A stretch of 64,000 nt of DNA from Bin87 sp965219925 (GCA_965219925.1 OZ244795.1:2976001-3040000), one strand, 5' to 3'. Counted from the first letter of the stretch, positions 16,087 through 26,295 are shown. Notes: generated from the sequence alone by a model not told the origin. Translations and numbers: made by a program.

Positions 16087-17568
16087 ATGCGGCAAAGAGA
16101 GTTGCGAATGGGGGCAACGGATATGGTTTCGCCTGCTAACAATAGCAACGAGCGTCCTGCGTGGTTCGTTGGTGCCCGCACCCGGTGGGGCGGTACCGAT
16201 GACCAGACCGAGCGATACTTGAGACAGGGTATTTGGGAGAACGGCTATGAAGACCGTTTCCTGGACCTCGTAGATGAGGTTCAGACCGGCGACCGTATCG
16301 CTCTTAAGTCTTTCTTTACCCAAAAGAACAAACCCGGGCTGCCATTCGATGACCGTGGAGAGCACGTCTCCGGTATGTTGATTAAAGCCATCGGGATCGT
16401 CACCGCGAATATACGGAACGGTCGTTATCTGAAGGTTGATTGGACGCGCGTCAGCCCGCCGCGAGAGTGGTACTTTTCGACATATATGCAAACGATTCAC
16501 GCCGTGACGCCTGGCGACTGGAAGACTGACGCCTTAATAGCGTTCACCTTCGACAATCAACCGCAAGACATTGACCGATTCAGGAACGATCCGCAGTACC
16601 GGGAGCGATTTGGCGATGCCGATTATCCCGATCCGCCAGACCTGCCCGAACCGGAGCCAATACCCAACCCGCAAACCCCACAACCATACACCATCGACTC
16701 TATCATCGCCGAAGGCTGCTTCCTGGAGCGAGCCAAGCTGGAAACAATGCTCCGACGGCTCCAAACCAAGCAAAACCTGATTCTGCAAGGCCCGCCGGGC
16801 ACGGGCAAAACCTGGCTTGCCAAAAAGCTTGCCTACGCCCTGATCGGACACAAAGACGATTCCAAAGTCAGGCCGTTGCAGTTTCACCCCAACCTGTCCT
16901 ACGAGGATTTTGTGCGCGGCTGGCGGCCCCAGGGCGATGGCCAGCTAGCGCTGGTGGATGGCCCGTTTCTGCAACTGATAGCGGACGCCGAGGAAAACCC
17001 GGATGATGAGTATGTCATGGTCATCGAGGAAATCAACCGGGGCAATCCGGCGCAGATTTTCGGCGAGATGCTGACGCTGTTGGAGGCCGACAAACGCACT
17101 CCTGATGAGGCGCTGGCGTTAGCTTATCCCCGCAAACCCGGCGAGCGCGTCCACATCCCGCCCAACGTGTACGTCATTGGTACCATGAACGTTGCCGACC
17201 GCTCGCTGGCGCTGGTCGATTTGGCTTTACGCCGCCGGTTTGCGTTCTTTGACTTGGAACCCGTTTTCGGCAGCGTTTGGCGGAATTGGATGCAGGAACA
17301 GTTTGGAATCGGTGTCAACTTTCTATCGGACGTTGCGCGTCGGATGTCATCACTGAATGAACAAATTGCATACGACCGCACTCTAGGTCCGCAGTTCCGC
17401 GTCGGCCACAGCGTCGTAACTCCCGCTCCTGACACGGCAATCGACGACCCGGTGGAATGGTTCACCCAGGTGGTCGAAACCGAGATTGGCCCGCTGCTGG
17501 ATGAATACTGGTTTGACAATATCCAGACGGCTGACGCTGCAAAGTCGGAGCTGCTGAGCAACCTGTGA
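16087..17568 (+). CDS. mcrB: McrB-type AAA+ GTPase of a type IV restriction system
   Basis: A 493-residue protein. Residues 25-155 form an N-terminal module that starts RPAWFVGARTRWGG and resembles an EVE/PUA-like base-recognition domain. The motor follows: Walker A GPPGTGKT (235-242), Walker B VMVIEEINR (310-318) and the McrB signature MNVADRS (367-373). In McrBC the N-terminal domain reads modified DNA and the GTPase translocates to trigger cleavage by McrC. The stop overlaps the start of the McrC gene. The precise start (16087, 16108 or 16123) is uncertain; none has a strong ribosome site. The N-terminal domain differs from that of E. coli McrB, so the recognised modification is unknown. 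Confidence 0.9.
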   Translation: MRQRELRMGATDMVSPANNSNERPAWFVGARTRWGGTDDQTERYLRQGIWENGYEDRFLDLVDEVQTGDRIALKSFFTQKNKPGLPFDDRGEHVSGMLIKAIGIVTANIRNGRYLKVDWTRVSPPREWYFSTYMQTIHAVTPGDWKTDALIAFTFDNQPQDIDRFRNDPQYRERFGDADYPDPPDLPEPEPIPNPQTPQPYTIDSIIAEGCFLERAKLETMLRRLQTKQNLILQGPPGTGKTWLAKKLAYALIGHKDDSKVRPLQFHPNLSYEDFVRGWRPQGDGQLALVDGPFLQLIADAEENPDDEYVMVIEEINRGNPAQIFGEMLTLLEADKRTPDEALALAYPRKPGERVHIPPNVYVIGTMNVADRSLALVDLALRRRFAFFDLEPVFGSVWRNWMQEQFGIGVNFLSDVARRMSSLNEQIAYDRTLGPQFRVGHSVVTPAPDTAIDDPVEWFTQVVETEIGPLLDEYWFDNIQTADAAKSELLSNL

Positions 17569-18713
17569 TTCCAACGCCCGATACGGCAACCGTTGGCTAC
17601 ATCGGCCGCATCCCGGTCCGGAATATCTGGCTGTTGATGCTGTACGCCTCCGACCTTTACCGGGAACTGCCGCCGGTTCGGGGCGTTGCTGTGGAAGACG
17701 CCCCCGACGATATTCCCAATTTGGTGGCGGAACTGCTCACCCATGCCGTGGAGCGGCGGCTGCGCCGCAATTTGACCATTGGCTATCAACGTCGGGAAGC
17801 CGACCTGAACCGGGTGCGCGGGCGCATCGACCTGCTACGCACCGAACGCCGCCAACTGCTGCAGCGAGGCCGAGTGGCCTGTATCTTTGACGAGCTGACG
17901 GTTGACACGCCACGCAACCGATTCGTCAGGGCGGCGCTGCTGGAACTGGCAAAGGTTGTCCAAAAGCCGGAATTGGCCCGTAGTTGCCGGGTTCTGGCTG
18001 CCACTATGGAGCGCGCCGGAATCAAGACTTTGCCGACGGAAACTCATCGGGGCCACCGGGAATTCCCGTTGGGACGTCTGGGCCGGCTCGACGCCGCTGA
18101 CAGTCAGATGCTGGCCGCCGCCAGGTTGGCGTTCGACCTTGCTCTGCCCACCGAGGACGCGGGGATGGCCCACTTCGCCATACCTGACCGGGAGGAGCGG
18201 TGGGCAAGGAAACTGTTTGAGGCTGCCGTGGGCGGTTTCTACAACGTTGTGCTTCCACGAAACGTCTGGAATGTGAGAACAGGCGGCAAGATGCGATGGC
18301 CCTATGGAGCGCACACGCTGGGAATCCCAGAACTGTTGCCGTCAATGCAAACCGACATCGTGCTGGAGCGGCAATGCTTACACGGCCCATCCAAAGGTCA
18401 GCGTATCGTTATCGACACCAAATTCACGTCTATCGTAAGTAAAGGCCGGTACGGAAATCAGTCGCTCAAGAGCGATCATATTTATCAGCTCTACGCTTAC
18501 CTGCGGTCACAGCAAAACACTGGCGATCCCATGTCTTACTGTTCTACCGGGGTCTTGCTGTACCCGGCCATTGATACTTGCATAGACGAGGCGGCAGTGA
18601 TACAGGGCCACGAGGTGCGTTTCGCTACCGTTGACCTGGTCGCCGACGGCCAGACCATCAGGCGGCAACTGCTGCGAGTTGTATGCAGCAGCCCGCTAAC
18701 CGCAGTTAGCTGA
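17565..18713 (+). CDS. mcrC: McrC nuclease subunit of a type IV restriction system
   Basis: A 382-residue protein beginning with a GTG that overlaps the mcrB stop by four bases. It has the McrC layout: N-terminal RIPVRNIWLLMLYASDLY, a middle READLNRVRGRIDL and FDELTVDTPRNRFVRAALL, then a C-terminal PD-(D/E)xK nuclease with Asp in MQTDIVLE (about 264) and IDTK (D284, K286), followed by SDHIYQLYAYLRS. McrC binds the McrB hexamer and cuts DNA. All catalytic residues are present, so the pair looks functional. Confidence 0.92.
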   Translation: MIPTPDTATVGYIGRIPVRNIWLLMLYASDLYRELPPVRGVAVEDAPDDIPNLVAELLTHAVERRLRRNLTIGYQRREADLNRVRGRIDLLRTERRQLLQRGRVACIFDELTVDTPRNRFVRAALLELAKVVQKPELARSCRVLAATMERAGIKTLPTETHRGHREFPLGRLGRLDAADSQMLAAARLAFDLALPTEDAGMAHFAIPDREERWARKLFEAAVGGFYNVVLPRNVWNVRTGGKMRWPYGAHTLGIPELLPSMQTDIVLERQCLHGPSKGQRIVIDTKFTSIVSKGRYGNQSLKSDHIYQLYAYLRSQQNTGDPMSYCSTGVLLYPAIDTCIDEAAVIQGHEVRFATVDLVADGQTIRRQLLRVVCSSPLTAVS

Positions 18714-18859
18714 CACGGGGGCGTGAGTCGTCCCGGTTGCTGTCGCAGCCATGATCGCGCCGGCTCCCCCGCTGGATTGCCAACGCTGATATAGCAGAGC
18801 CTATACCCGGTGACGCACTGGCCGGCGTCGGTGGGCCGCCTGTCTGCTAAACTTACCCC

Positions 18860-21800
18860 ATGTCCCTCGCTGAATTCCATCCCATAGTCCAGGACTGGTT
18901 CCGGAGCCGATTTGATGCGCCGACCGGGGCCCAGGCTGAGGGATGGTCGGCCATCGCGCAGGGGCGGCATACTCTGATCGCCGCGCCCACCGGTTCGGGC
19001 AAAACCCTGGCCGCCTTTCTGACCTGCATCGACCAACTGGTGCGCCTGGGTCTGCGCGAAGGGTTGCCCGATGCAACCCAGGTGGTATATGTATCGCCCC
19101 TCAAGGCCCTGTCCAACGACATTCAGAAGAACCTGAGTACGCCGCTGGAGGAGATTCACGCCATCGCCGAAGCCCGGGGGATGCCGTTACCGGCCATCAG
19201 AACGGCAGTGCGAACCGGTGATACGCCGGCTGCGGAGCGGCAGAGGATGGCGAAACAGCCGCCGCACATCCTGATCACGACGCCGGAATCGCTCTACATT
19301 CTGCTGACATCTGAAAGCGGACGTCGCGGGCTTGCCGACGTGAAGACCATAATCCTCGACGAAATTCACGCAGTCGTCGATGACAAGCGTGGCGCGCACC
19401 TTTCGCTGTCCGTGGAGCGGCTGTGCGCCCTGGCCCGGGGGCCCGTCGTGAGGGTGGGCCTGTCTGCCACGCAACGCCCCATCGAGGAGGTGGCCCGGTT
19501 CCTGGTGGGAAACCGCCACATCTCCAACGAGGGCCGTCCCGATTGTCTCATCGTGGATACGGGCCACACCAGACGCATGGATCTGGCGGTGCAACTGCCT
19601 CCGGGAGAACTGGGACCCATTGCCACCCACGAGATTTGGGGTGAATCGCTGGATACGGTGGCGAGTTTGGCCGCCGGGCATGGCGCCACGCTGGTATTTG
19701 TCAACACGCGCCGTTTGGTGGAACGGGTGTCCCATCAACTCTCGCTGCGGATGGGGGAGGAAGCAGTGGTGGCCCACCACGGCAGCCTCTCGCGAATCAC
19801 GCGCCTGGACGCCGAGGAAAAGTTGAAGCGGGGGGAGATTAAGGTATGCGTTGCCACCGCCTCCCTGGAACTTGGCATCGACATCGGCGTGGTTGACCTG
19901 GTGTGTCAAATCGGGTCTCCCCGCTCAATCGGGTTATTGTTGCAACGCATTGGCCGCTCGGGGCACACGGTAGGCGGAACGCCGAAAGGCGTCCTGTTCC
20001 CGCTGACTCGCGATGAGTTGATCGAGTGCGCTGCGCTTAGTCGAGCCGTGCGCGGGGGCAACCTGGATGCACTCCGCATCCCAGATTGGCCGCTGGATGT
20101 GCTGGCACAACAGATGGTTGCTGCCTGCTCCGCGGAAGAGTGGCGGGAGGACGATCTCTACGAATTGTGTGTCAGTTCGTACTCCTATCGGGCTCTGCCC
20201 AGGGATAGATTCGACCAGGTAGTGGATGCCCTGTCGGAGGGATTCGCGGCCAGACTGGGGCGACGCGGAGCCCACCTGCACCGGGACGGTGTGAATCGCG
20301 TACTCAAGGGCCGGCGTGGCGCGCGCCTCGCGGCGTTGACCAGCGGGGGCGCCATCCCCGACAACGCCGACTACGACGTGATAGCCACCCCGGAGGACAC
20401 TTTTGTCGGCACCGTCAACGAGGACTTCGCCATCGAGAGCATGGCCGGGGACGTGTTTCTGCTGGGCAATACGGCCTGGAAAATCCGCCGGGTGGAGAGC
20501 GGCAAGGTTCGGGTTGAGGACGCCCACGGTTTGGCTCCTACCATCCCGTTCTGGCTTGGCGAAGCGCCGGGCCGTACCTGGGAACTGTCTGGCGAAATTA
20601 GCGAATTGCGCGAGGCCGTGGATGCACGACTGGAATGCCCCAACGAAGCGCAGGCATGGTTGATTCGGGAATGCGGTATCGATGCCGACGCCGCTAACCA
20701 GATCGTGGAGTATCTGGCAGAGGGCAAGCGCGTGCTGGGGATCGTGCCCACTGGCAACCGCGTGGTCGCGGAGCGGTTTTTCGACGAGAGCGGCGGAATG
20801 CAACTGGTGATCCACTCGCCGTTTGGAGCTGCCATCAATCGGGCCTGGGGCATGGCGCTTCGCAAACGGATTTGCCGCACCTTCGACTTCGAATTGCAGG
20901 CATCCGCCACCGACGACGGATTGAACTTCTCCCTGGGGCCGAATCTCTCGTTCCCGCTGTCCGATGTGTTTGCTTTTCTAAACTCCCGCACCGTGGGAGA
21001 CGTGCTTTTGCAGGCGGTTCTCCAGGCGCCCGTATTCGGTACGCGGTGGCGGTGGAATGCTTCCAGGTTTCTGGCCCTGCCCCGTCATAGCGGAGGCCGC
21101 AAGGTGCCGGCGCCCTTGCAGAGGATGCGCTCGGAAGACCTGCTGGCGGCAGTGTTTCCGGCCCAGGTACAATGCCAGGACAACGCGCCCGGCGTAGAAA
21201 TCGAACCGCCGGATCACCCGCTGGTATTCGAGACCGTTCGCGACTGTCTCACCGAGGCAATGGACTTGCCGGGCCTGGAGCGAATTCTGGCAACCATAGA
21301 AAAGGGCGAGATTGAGGTGTACGCTCGGGACACGGTGCAGCCCTCCGTGTTCTGCCACCAGATCCTGAACGCCATGCCCTATGCCTTTCTTGACGACGCT
21401 CCCCTGGAGGAACGTCGCTCCCGAGCGGTGGCGCTGCGCCGGGCTTTGCCGGAGGACTCCCGGGATCTGGGGCAACTGGACGCAATCGCAATCGAAGAGG
21501 AACACGCCAATGCCTGGCCGCCAATTCGGGACCCGGATGAGCTGCACGATGCGCTCCTGAACCTGGGAATTCTCCCCGAGACCTGCGCAGCAGGGCGGCA
21601 GCGCGGCTCAGATTCGCTTCACCTGGCCCGGTGGTTCGCCGACCTGGCCGCCGCCAATCGAGCCTATCGCGTAACTTTGCCTGACGAATGGCACGCCTGG
21701 GTGGCGGCAGAACGTTTGCCCCTCGCATTCGCGGCGTACCCATCGGCCTGCTTCTGGCCGTTGCCCCGCGACGTGGCGAATGCCGCTCCGTCGATCGCTG

Positions 21801-23203
21801 CTGAGCTGGCGACACTGTCCATCGTGCGCGGGTGGGTCGAGTCATCAGGGCCCATCACCGCCAACGAGTTGGCTGCAACCTTGAAGCTGGATTGCGCCGG
21901 TGTCACGTTTGCCCTGGCCCAGCTTGAGGGTGAAGGACTGGTTTTGCGCGGACGCTTCCGGCCTGGCGCGGTGGGAGAGGAATTTTGCGACCGCCGAATC
22001 CTGGCCCGAATCCACCGGGGCACGTTGGGCAGACTTCGCCGGGAGATTGAACCGGTTTCCCAGACCACTTTGATGCGGTTCCTGCTTCGGTGGCAGCGCC
22101 TGGATCCGGCAACCGCAGCCGTTGGGGAGGGGGGACTGCTGGACGTAATCGAGCAACTCCAGGGTTTCGAGGTCGCCGCCGGCATCGTGGAGTCCGAAGT
22201 TATAGCTCCCCGGATGCAGGACTATAAGCCCGATCTGCTGGATCGTTTGTCCATGGGCGGTGAGGTGGTGTGGGGTTGCATGAGCCGGCAGCTCGCCACC
22301 GCCAACGGCTCCAGCGCCAGGTCGCCGCTAACGCGCGCTACGCCCGTTACTTTGGGACTGCGGGAATGCCTGGACTGGCTGCTGGGGCCGGCACAACTGG
22401 AAGGCGATGCCGGAAGTGGAGCCGCCGCCGAAGTGCTGTCGGTACTGTCACAGCGTGGAGCCTGCTTCACGTCCGATATCATCTCTCTCACCCGGCGGTT
22501 GCCGTCTGACGTCGAAGAAGCGCTGTGGCTGCTGGCGGCTCAGGGGCGGGCTACCTGCGATAGTCTGCTACCCTTGCGGCGCCGGGTCAACGGTCAACCC
22601 GGCAGGAATCGTAACGGAGCGCCTGATGGCAGCCGATCATCCCGTCGCCGGCACACCCCCAGCCGGCGGCTCGACCCGCGCCGCCGGGAAGCCCACAGCC
22701 GCTGGTCGATTCTGGAGCCGCTGGACCCGGCGACTGACGCCATCGAAATGCGCGTGACACAACTGCTGCGCCGGTACGGTGTGGTATTTCCGGAGATATT
22801 GGCGCGGGAGTCTGCCGGCCTCAGCTGGCGGGACGCAGTTCGCGTGTTGCGTCGCTTGGAAGCGCGTGGAGAGATACGGGGAGGTCGCTTTGTAACCGGT
22901 TTCGTGGGTGAACAATTCGGCCTTCCCGAAGCCGTGGACTCGCTGAGGGAAGTCAACCGCAGCGAACCCAACGGGAGCATGGTGGCAGTCTCGGCCTGTG
23001 ATCCCCTGAATCTGGTGGGCATCCTGACCGCCGGCGACAGAGTGCCCGCCGTACCGGGCAATCGCATCGTATTCCGCGATGGCATACCATTCGCTTCGCT
23101 CGAAGCCGGAAAGCTGGTAATTCGGGCCGTACCGGATGCGCCGGACACAGAGCAGGTTCGATCCCTGCTTCAGCTACCCCGATTGAGACCGCTGGCGGCC
23201 TGA
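18860..23203 (+). CDS. lhr: Lhr-type large DEAD/DEAH helicase
   Basis: A 1447-residue superfamily II helicase. Walker A is APTGSGKT (42-49), followed by DEIHAVVDDKRGAHL, LSATQRPIEEVARFL, and SLELGIDIGVVDLVCQ with LLQRIGRSGHTVGG in the second RecA lobe. The long C-terminal half, with a winged-helix/beta-barrel part and a DUF4145-like Lhr tail, matches the length of actinobacterial Lhr proteins (about 1500 residues). Lhr unwinds DNA:RNA and damaged DNA duplexes and acts in repair. It starts 146 bp after mcrC on the same strand, but Lhr is a housekeeping repair enzyme in many phyla, so a link to restriction is not required. No ribosome site is obvious before ATG 18860. Confidence 0.92.
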   Translation: MSLAEFHPIVQDWFRSRFDAPTGAQAEGWSAIAQGRHTLIAAPTGSGKTLAAFLTCIDQLVRLGLREGLPDATQVVYVSPLKALSNDIQKNLSTPLEEIHAIAEARGMPLPAIRTAVRTGDTPAAERQRMAKQPPHILITTPESLYILLTSESGRRGLADVKTIILDEIHAVVDDKRGAHLSLSVERLCALARGPVVRVGLSATQRPIEEVARFLVGNRHISNEGRPDCLIVDTGHTRRMDLAVQLPPGELGPIATHEIWGESLDTVASLAAGHGATLVFVNTRRLVERVSHQLSLRMGEEAVVAHHGSLSRITRLDAEEKLKRGEIKVCVATASLELGIDIGVVDLVCQIGSPRSIGLLLQRIGRSGHTVGGTPKGVLFPLTRDELIECAALSRAVRGGNLDALRIPDWPLDVLAQQMVAACSAEEWREDDLYELCVSSYSYRALPRDRFDQVVDALSEGFAARLGRRGAHLHRDGVNRVLKGRRGARLAALTSGGAIPDNADYDVIATPEDTFVGTVNEDFAIESMAGDVFLLGNTAWKIRRVESGKVRVEDAHGLAPTIPFWLGEAPGRTWELSGEISELREAVDARLECPNEAQAWLIRECGIDADAANQIVEYLAEGKRVLGIVPTGNRVVAERFFDESGGMQLVIHSPFGAAINRAWGMALRKRICRTFDFELQASATDDGLNFSLGPNLSFPLSDVFAFLNSRTVGDVLLQAVLQAPVFGTRWRWNASRFLALPRHSGGRKVPAPLQRMRSEDLLAAVFPAQVQCQDNAPGVEIEPPDHPLVFETVRDCLTEAMDLPGLERILATIEKGEIEVYARDTVQPSVFCHQILNAMPYAFLDDAPLEERRSRAVALRRALPEDSRDLGQLDAIAIEEEHANAWPPIRDPDELHDALLNLGILPETCAAGRQRGSDSLHLARWFADLAAANRAYRVTLPDEWHAWVAAERLPLAFAAYPSACFWPLPRDVANAAPSIAAELATLSIVRGWVESSGPITANELAATLKLDCAGVTFALAQLEGEGLVLRGRFRPGAVGEEFCDRRILARIHRGTLGRLRREIEPVSQTTLMRFLLRWQRLDPATAAVGEGGLLDVIEQLQGFEVAAGIVESEVIAPRMQDYKPDLLDRLSMGGEVVWGCMSRQLATANGSSARSPLTRATPVTLGLRECLDWLLGPAQLEGDAGSGAAAEVLSVLSQRGACFTSDIISLTRRLPSDVEEALWLLAAQGRATCDSLLPLRRRVNGQPGRNRNGAPDGSRSSRRRHTPSRRLDPRRREAHSRWSILEPLDPATDAIEMRVTQLLRRYGVVFPEILARESAGLSWRDAVRVLRRLEARGEIRGGRFVTGFVGEQFGLPEAVDSLREVNRSEPNGSMVAVSACDPLNLVGILTAGDRVPAVPGNRIVFRDGIPFASLEAGKLVIRAVPDAPDTEQVRSLLQLPRLRPLAA

Positions 23204-23312
23204 AGCAACCAATCCCTGGACGGAAGGGATGTGGCGACGCACTGTTTTCACCGGCTGGAGCCGATTGCTGTTGCGCGTGAAGGCCGCGACTTCTCCCCCA
23301 CGACGAGATTCG

Positions 23313-24548
23313 TCAAGACCCGTTGAGCAGCGCTGGTCGCCGAGTGGTTACCAGGAGCAATGCGGCAGCGACCGACACCAACGCCAGGGTCAGGAAGGCT
23401 CCCTGGTACGTTCCCGTCCTGTCGTAGGCGACCGCAGACCCCAGCGGGCCAACCGCGAAGCCAACAACCTGAGCCGCCCGGCTCAACCCGAAGACACTGC
23501 CCAACGCCCTTCGTCCGTAGTAGCTGGCCCACATCAATGGGGCCAGCGTATTCACTCCGCTGCCGACTGACCCTTGCAAAACGGCGAACATGTAGGCTTC
23601 CGGCAAGGTGTGGGCTCCCATCAGTACCCACATGCTGACTGCGCCGAGCAGATATACCATCGTCAGCAAGAGTTTGGCGGACACTCTCTCGGCCACCACA
23701 CCAAAAGCCAACGCCGCGAAAGCTCCGGACAAAGACATGACGCTAACCGCTCCCACTGCCGCCCCGGCGGATAGACCTTGTTGGGTGAGGTGGGGGATCA
23801 GGTGAAGCCCGATGCCCGATGTTGATGTACTGACCAGAAACAACGAAAGCAGGATCAACCAGAAGGCTGGGGTCTTAATTACCGTTCCTAAAGGCAATGA
23901 TTGCTCGTCCATTGGCAAACCGGATTCACCGACGGATCGCGTCGGGACGGTAGCGCCATCAATGACCAGACCCATATCCTCCGGTTGCCGCCGAATTATC
24001 AGTGCGGACGGGATTACGCCTACACCCAACATCATTGCGGCAAGCGCGACCCAGGCTGGCCTCCAACCCCAATTGCCAATGACCAACTGCACCAGAGGGG
24101 CGACTATGACTATGCCTACGAATCCACCGAAGGATACCAATCCGGTTGCCCGCCCTCGATACCTCAAGAACCATTTGCTGGCAGTAACCGAAGCGCCAAT
24201 CTGAATCAGCCCCTGGTCGGCGATTCTAATCATGGTGAAAGCAACGTAGAAACCCAAAAGGGTTTGCGCCGTGGACAGGTAGAGGCAGCCCAGAACTACC
24301 ACGAATCCCCCGACGACGAGAATTATCCGGGCTCCCATCCGGTCGATCAGATTGCCGCTGAAAGGAGCAAGCGCGGCGCCTAACACGGCGCCCAAACTGG
24401 TAGCGCCCGCCACTTCGGTACGGTTCCAGCCGAATTCCTGGCTCATAGGAATTACAAACACGGTGAGGATGCCGATAGCAGTGGCAGCGTTGGCAAACTG
24501 GATGCCAGCGGCTGTGGCGGCAACCCACCATCCGTAATAAACGCGCAT
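23313..24548 (-). CDS. MFS transporter (monocarboxylate/oxalate-formate-like)
   Basis: A 411-residue protein with 12 predicted membrane segments, opening YYGWWVAATAAGIQF and followed by the conserved WNRTEVAGATSLG loop. The loop between segments 2 and 3 has GNLIDRMGARIILVVGG, the usual MFS motif A (GxxxDRxGxR). Long central loop EDMGLVIDGATVPT separates the halves. The WNRTEV-type loop and the general layout are those of the oxalate/formate antiporter and monocarboxylate permease group. The substrate cannot be told. It is a single gene facing the Lhr gene tail to tail. Confidence 0.88.
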   Translation of the reverse strand: MRVYYGWWVAATAAGIQFANAATAIGILTVFVIPMSQEFGWNRTEVAGATSLGAVLGAALAPFSGNLIDRMGARIILVVGGFVVVLGCLYLSTAQTLLGFYVAFTMIRIADQGLIQIGASVTASKWFLRYRGRATGLVSFGGFVGIVIVAPLVQLVIGNWGWRPAWVALAAMMLGVGVIPSALIIRRQPEDMGLVIDGATVPTRSVGESGLPMDEQSLPLGTVIKTPAFWLILLSLFLVSTSTSGIGLHLIPHLTQQGLSAGAAVGAVSVMSLSGAFAALAFGVVAERVSAKLLLTMVYLLGAVSMWVLMGAHTLPEAYMFAVLQGSVGSGVNTLAPLMWASYYGRRALGSVFGLSRAAQVVGFAVGPLGSAVAYDRTGTYQGAFLTLALVSVAAALLLVTTRRPALLNGS

Positions 24549-25150
24549 GAATAGGACTCTTACCTGATCTGTCGTATCAAAGTGTCGGGTACTGGTTTGG
24601 CTTGTGGCTGGGGCCCCATGTTCGCCTGTACTCTATCAGAGCCGCCTCGCGTTACCCGTTTGTGTCCGGTTCAAGGTTCTGGTGCGTGGTCAATCCTGTT
24701 GTCGCGCTCACGCGTACCCGCTTTAATCTGTCATTGCGAGGAGCTTCCGCTCATTCCGAGCTTGTCGAGGGACGTAGCAATGGTGGTTTGCCGACGTGTG
24801 TTCAATCTCAACGAGATTACCACGTGGTTCGACAGGCTCACCATGAGCGGCTGCGCTCCTCGCAATGACAGGTGGGGATGGGCGCCCCCGCAATGATAGT
24901 AGGCCAGTTTGGTTTGACAAAGTGGGTACGCATGGCGCACCAGGGCCTTTCCAGAGTTGTGGAAATTAACCACCCGCTCGTCCTGAGCCTGTCGAAGGAC
25001 GGTTGCCGATGGTTCGACAAGCTCACCATGAGCGGAGGTCGGAGGACATTGAAAAGGCTTTGGGCCGGCCCCGTTCTTGGTTTCATCACCCTGAGCGGTG
25101 TGCTAAACTTCGTCATTCCGTTCGATGCAGCCCGTCCAGGAGTTTTGCCC
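24549..25150. repeat. Intergenic region filled with two dispersed repeats
   Basis: One repeat starts at about 24707 (CTCACGCGTACCCGC) and ends at about 24936 (GGGTACGCATGG), with TCATTGCGAGGAG / CTCCTCGCAATGACA arms. A second of another type runs from 24941 (CAGGGCCTTTCC) to about 25062 (GAAAAGGCTTTG) and contains the TCCTGAGCCTGTCGAAGGAC core. The amidohydrolase ribosome site follows. No other gene is present. Confidence 0.6.
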
Positions 25151-25984
25151 ATGATCATCGATACCCATACGCATGTGGTCAGCAGCGACAAGGTTAATCA
25201 CCCGCTCGACCCCGGCGCGCAAGGATGGTCCACCGAGGTCAGCAACGACGTTGAGGACTTGATCGCCGAGATGGACCAAGCCGGTGTGGAGTGCGCAACC
25301 CTGGTTCAGCCCAACGGCACCTACGGTCTTGACAACGCATACCAGTGCGACAGCGCCCTGCAGTATGCTCCCCGCACCGTGGCGGTGGGGATCCTGGACC
25401 CGGCTGCGCCCGATGCCGCAGACTTGCTGTCGTATTGGGTGAACGAGCGCGGCATGACGGGCGTGCGACTCCAGAGTCAGGCCGAGCCCGACGATCCTCG
25501 CTGCGACTCCCTGTGGCAGCGAGCCGAGGCCCTTGGCGTTCCGATCTCCATCGGCGGTGGCGGCCAGCCGGACAAGGTTGAGCGGATGCGTAACGTGGGC
25601 GCCCGGCACCCCAACGTAATCTTCGCCCCGGACCACTTCGCTGGCTGGAGCGGCGCCGGGGACAAGGCCGGTATGACTACCGCCCTGGAATCCCTGGCCC
25701 AGCTGCCTAACGCATACTTGCGTATTTCCAGCACCAGTCTCGGTCCTTACGCCGACCTGACCGCGCCGGAGCAGGATCTCTTCAGGCGGGTGATTGAGGC
25801 GTTCACACCGCGGCGTGTGATGTGGGGCTCCAATTTCCCTTCGTCGCGTGACGGTGGGTACATCGGCCAGGTACAGCTCGGCCAGACGGCCCTGCCCTGG
25901 CTTTCCGACGACGACCGCAATTGGATCATGGGCGAGACTGCCCACCAGTTGTGGCCGATGCTGCAAGCGCCTACAGCGGGATAG
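25151..25984 (+). CDS. Amidohydrolase-2 family metal-dependent hydrolase
   Basis: A 277-residue TIM-barrel protein. ATG 25151 is chosen because it begins MIIDTHTHV, the typical N-terminus with the HxH metal ligands, and has AGGAG about nine bases before it; longer in-frame starts run into repeat DNA. Other family features are GVECATLVQPNGTYG, the substrate-side APDHFAGW with a conserved His, and MWGSNFPSSRDGGY with the C-terminal Asn/Asp position. Such enzymes act as lactonases or decarboxylases on aromatic or cyclic acids. The gene stands alone between two copies of the same repeat type in opposite orientation. Confidence 0.85.
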   Translation: MIIDTHTHVVSSDKVNHPLDPGAQGWSTEVSNDVEDLIAEMDQAGVECATLVQPNGTYGLDNAYQCDSALQYAPRTVAVGILDPAAPDAADLLSYWVNERGMTGVRLQSQAEPDDPRCDSLWQRAEALGVPISIGGGGQPDKVERMRNVGARHPNVIFAPDHFAGWSGAGDKAGMTTALESLAQLPNAYLRISSTSLGPYADLTAPEQDLFRRVIEAFTPRRVMWGSNFPSSRDGGYIGQVQLGQTALPWLSDDDRNWIMGETAHQLWPMLQAPTAG

Positions 25985-26295
25985 ATCGCCCTCCGGAGAA
26001 CCGTCGGTCAGACAAAAGAACTGGGGGCTGCGGGCCTTTCCAAAGTCCTCCGACCTCCGCTCATGGTGAGCTTGTCGAACCATCGGCGACCGTCCTTCGA
26101 CAGGCTCAGGACGAACGGGTGGTAAATTTCCACAACTTTAAAACGGCCCTGGGGGACTGCGGGCTCTTATATCCCACGATGGCCATCACTTAGCAGGCTC
26201 TCTGGGGTGTTTGCGGAGTAGGCCGGTGGCGCTGCGGACGACAATCGGTCCCGCGCCGCCGACGGCCCGTACTGGCAAATCATTCGGAAAGGATT
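25985..26295. repeat. Dispersed repeat copy flanked by a short direct repeat
   Basis: The element at about 26032-26150 is the inverted relative of the repeat at 24941-25062: GGGCCTTTCC at the left and GGCCCT at the right, with the AGCTTGTCGAACCATCGGCGA core. It is flanked by GGGGGCTGCG on the left and GGGGGACTGCG on the right, an apparent target-site duplication. The rest up to 26295 is featureless. Confidence 0.6.

Noticed and set aside
18860..23203. Lhr helicase as a third gene of the McrBC system
   Set aside because: It is separated by 146 bp and Lhr is a common repair helicase in unrelated contexts; adjacency alone is weak evidence.
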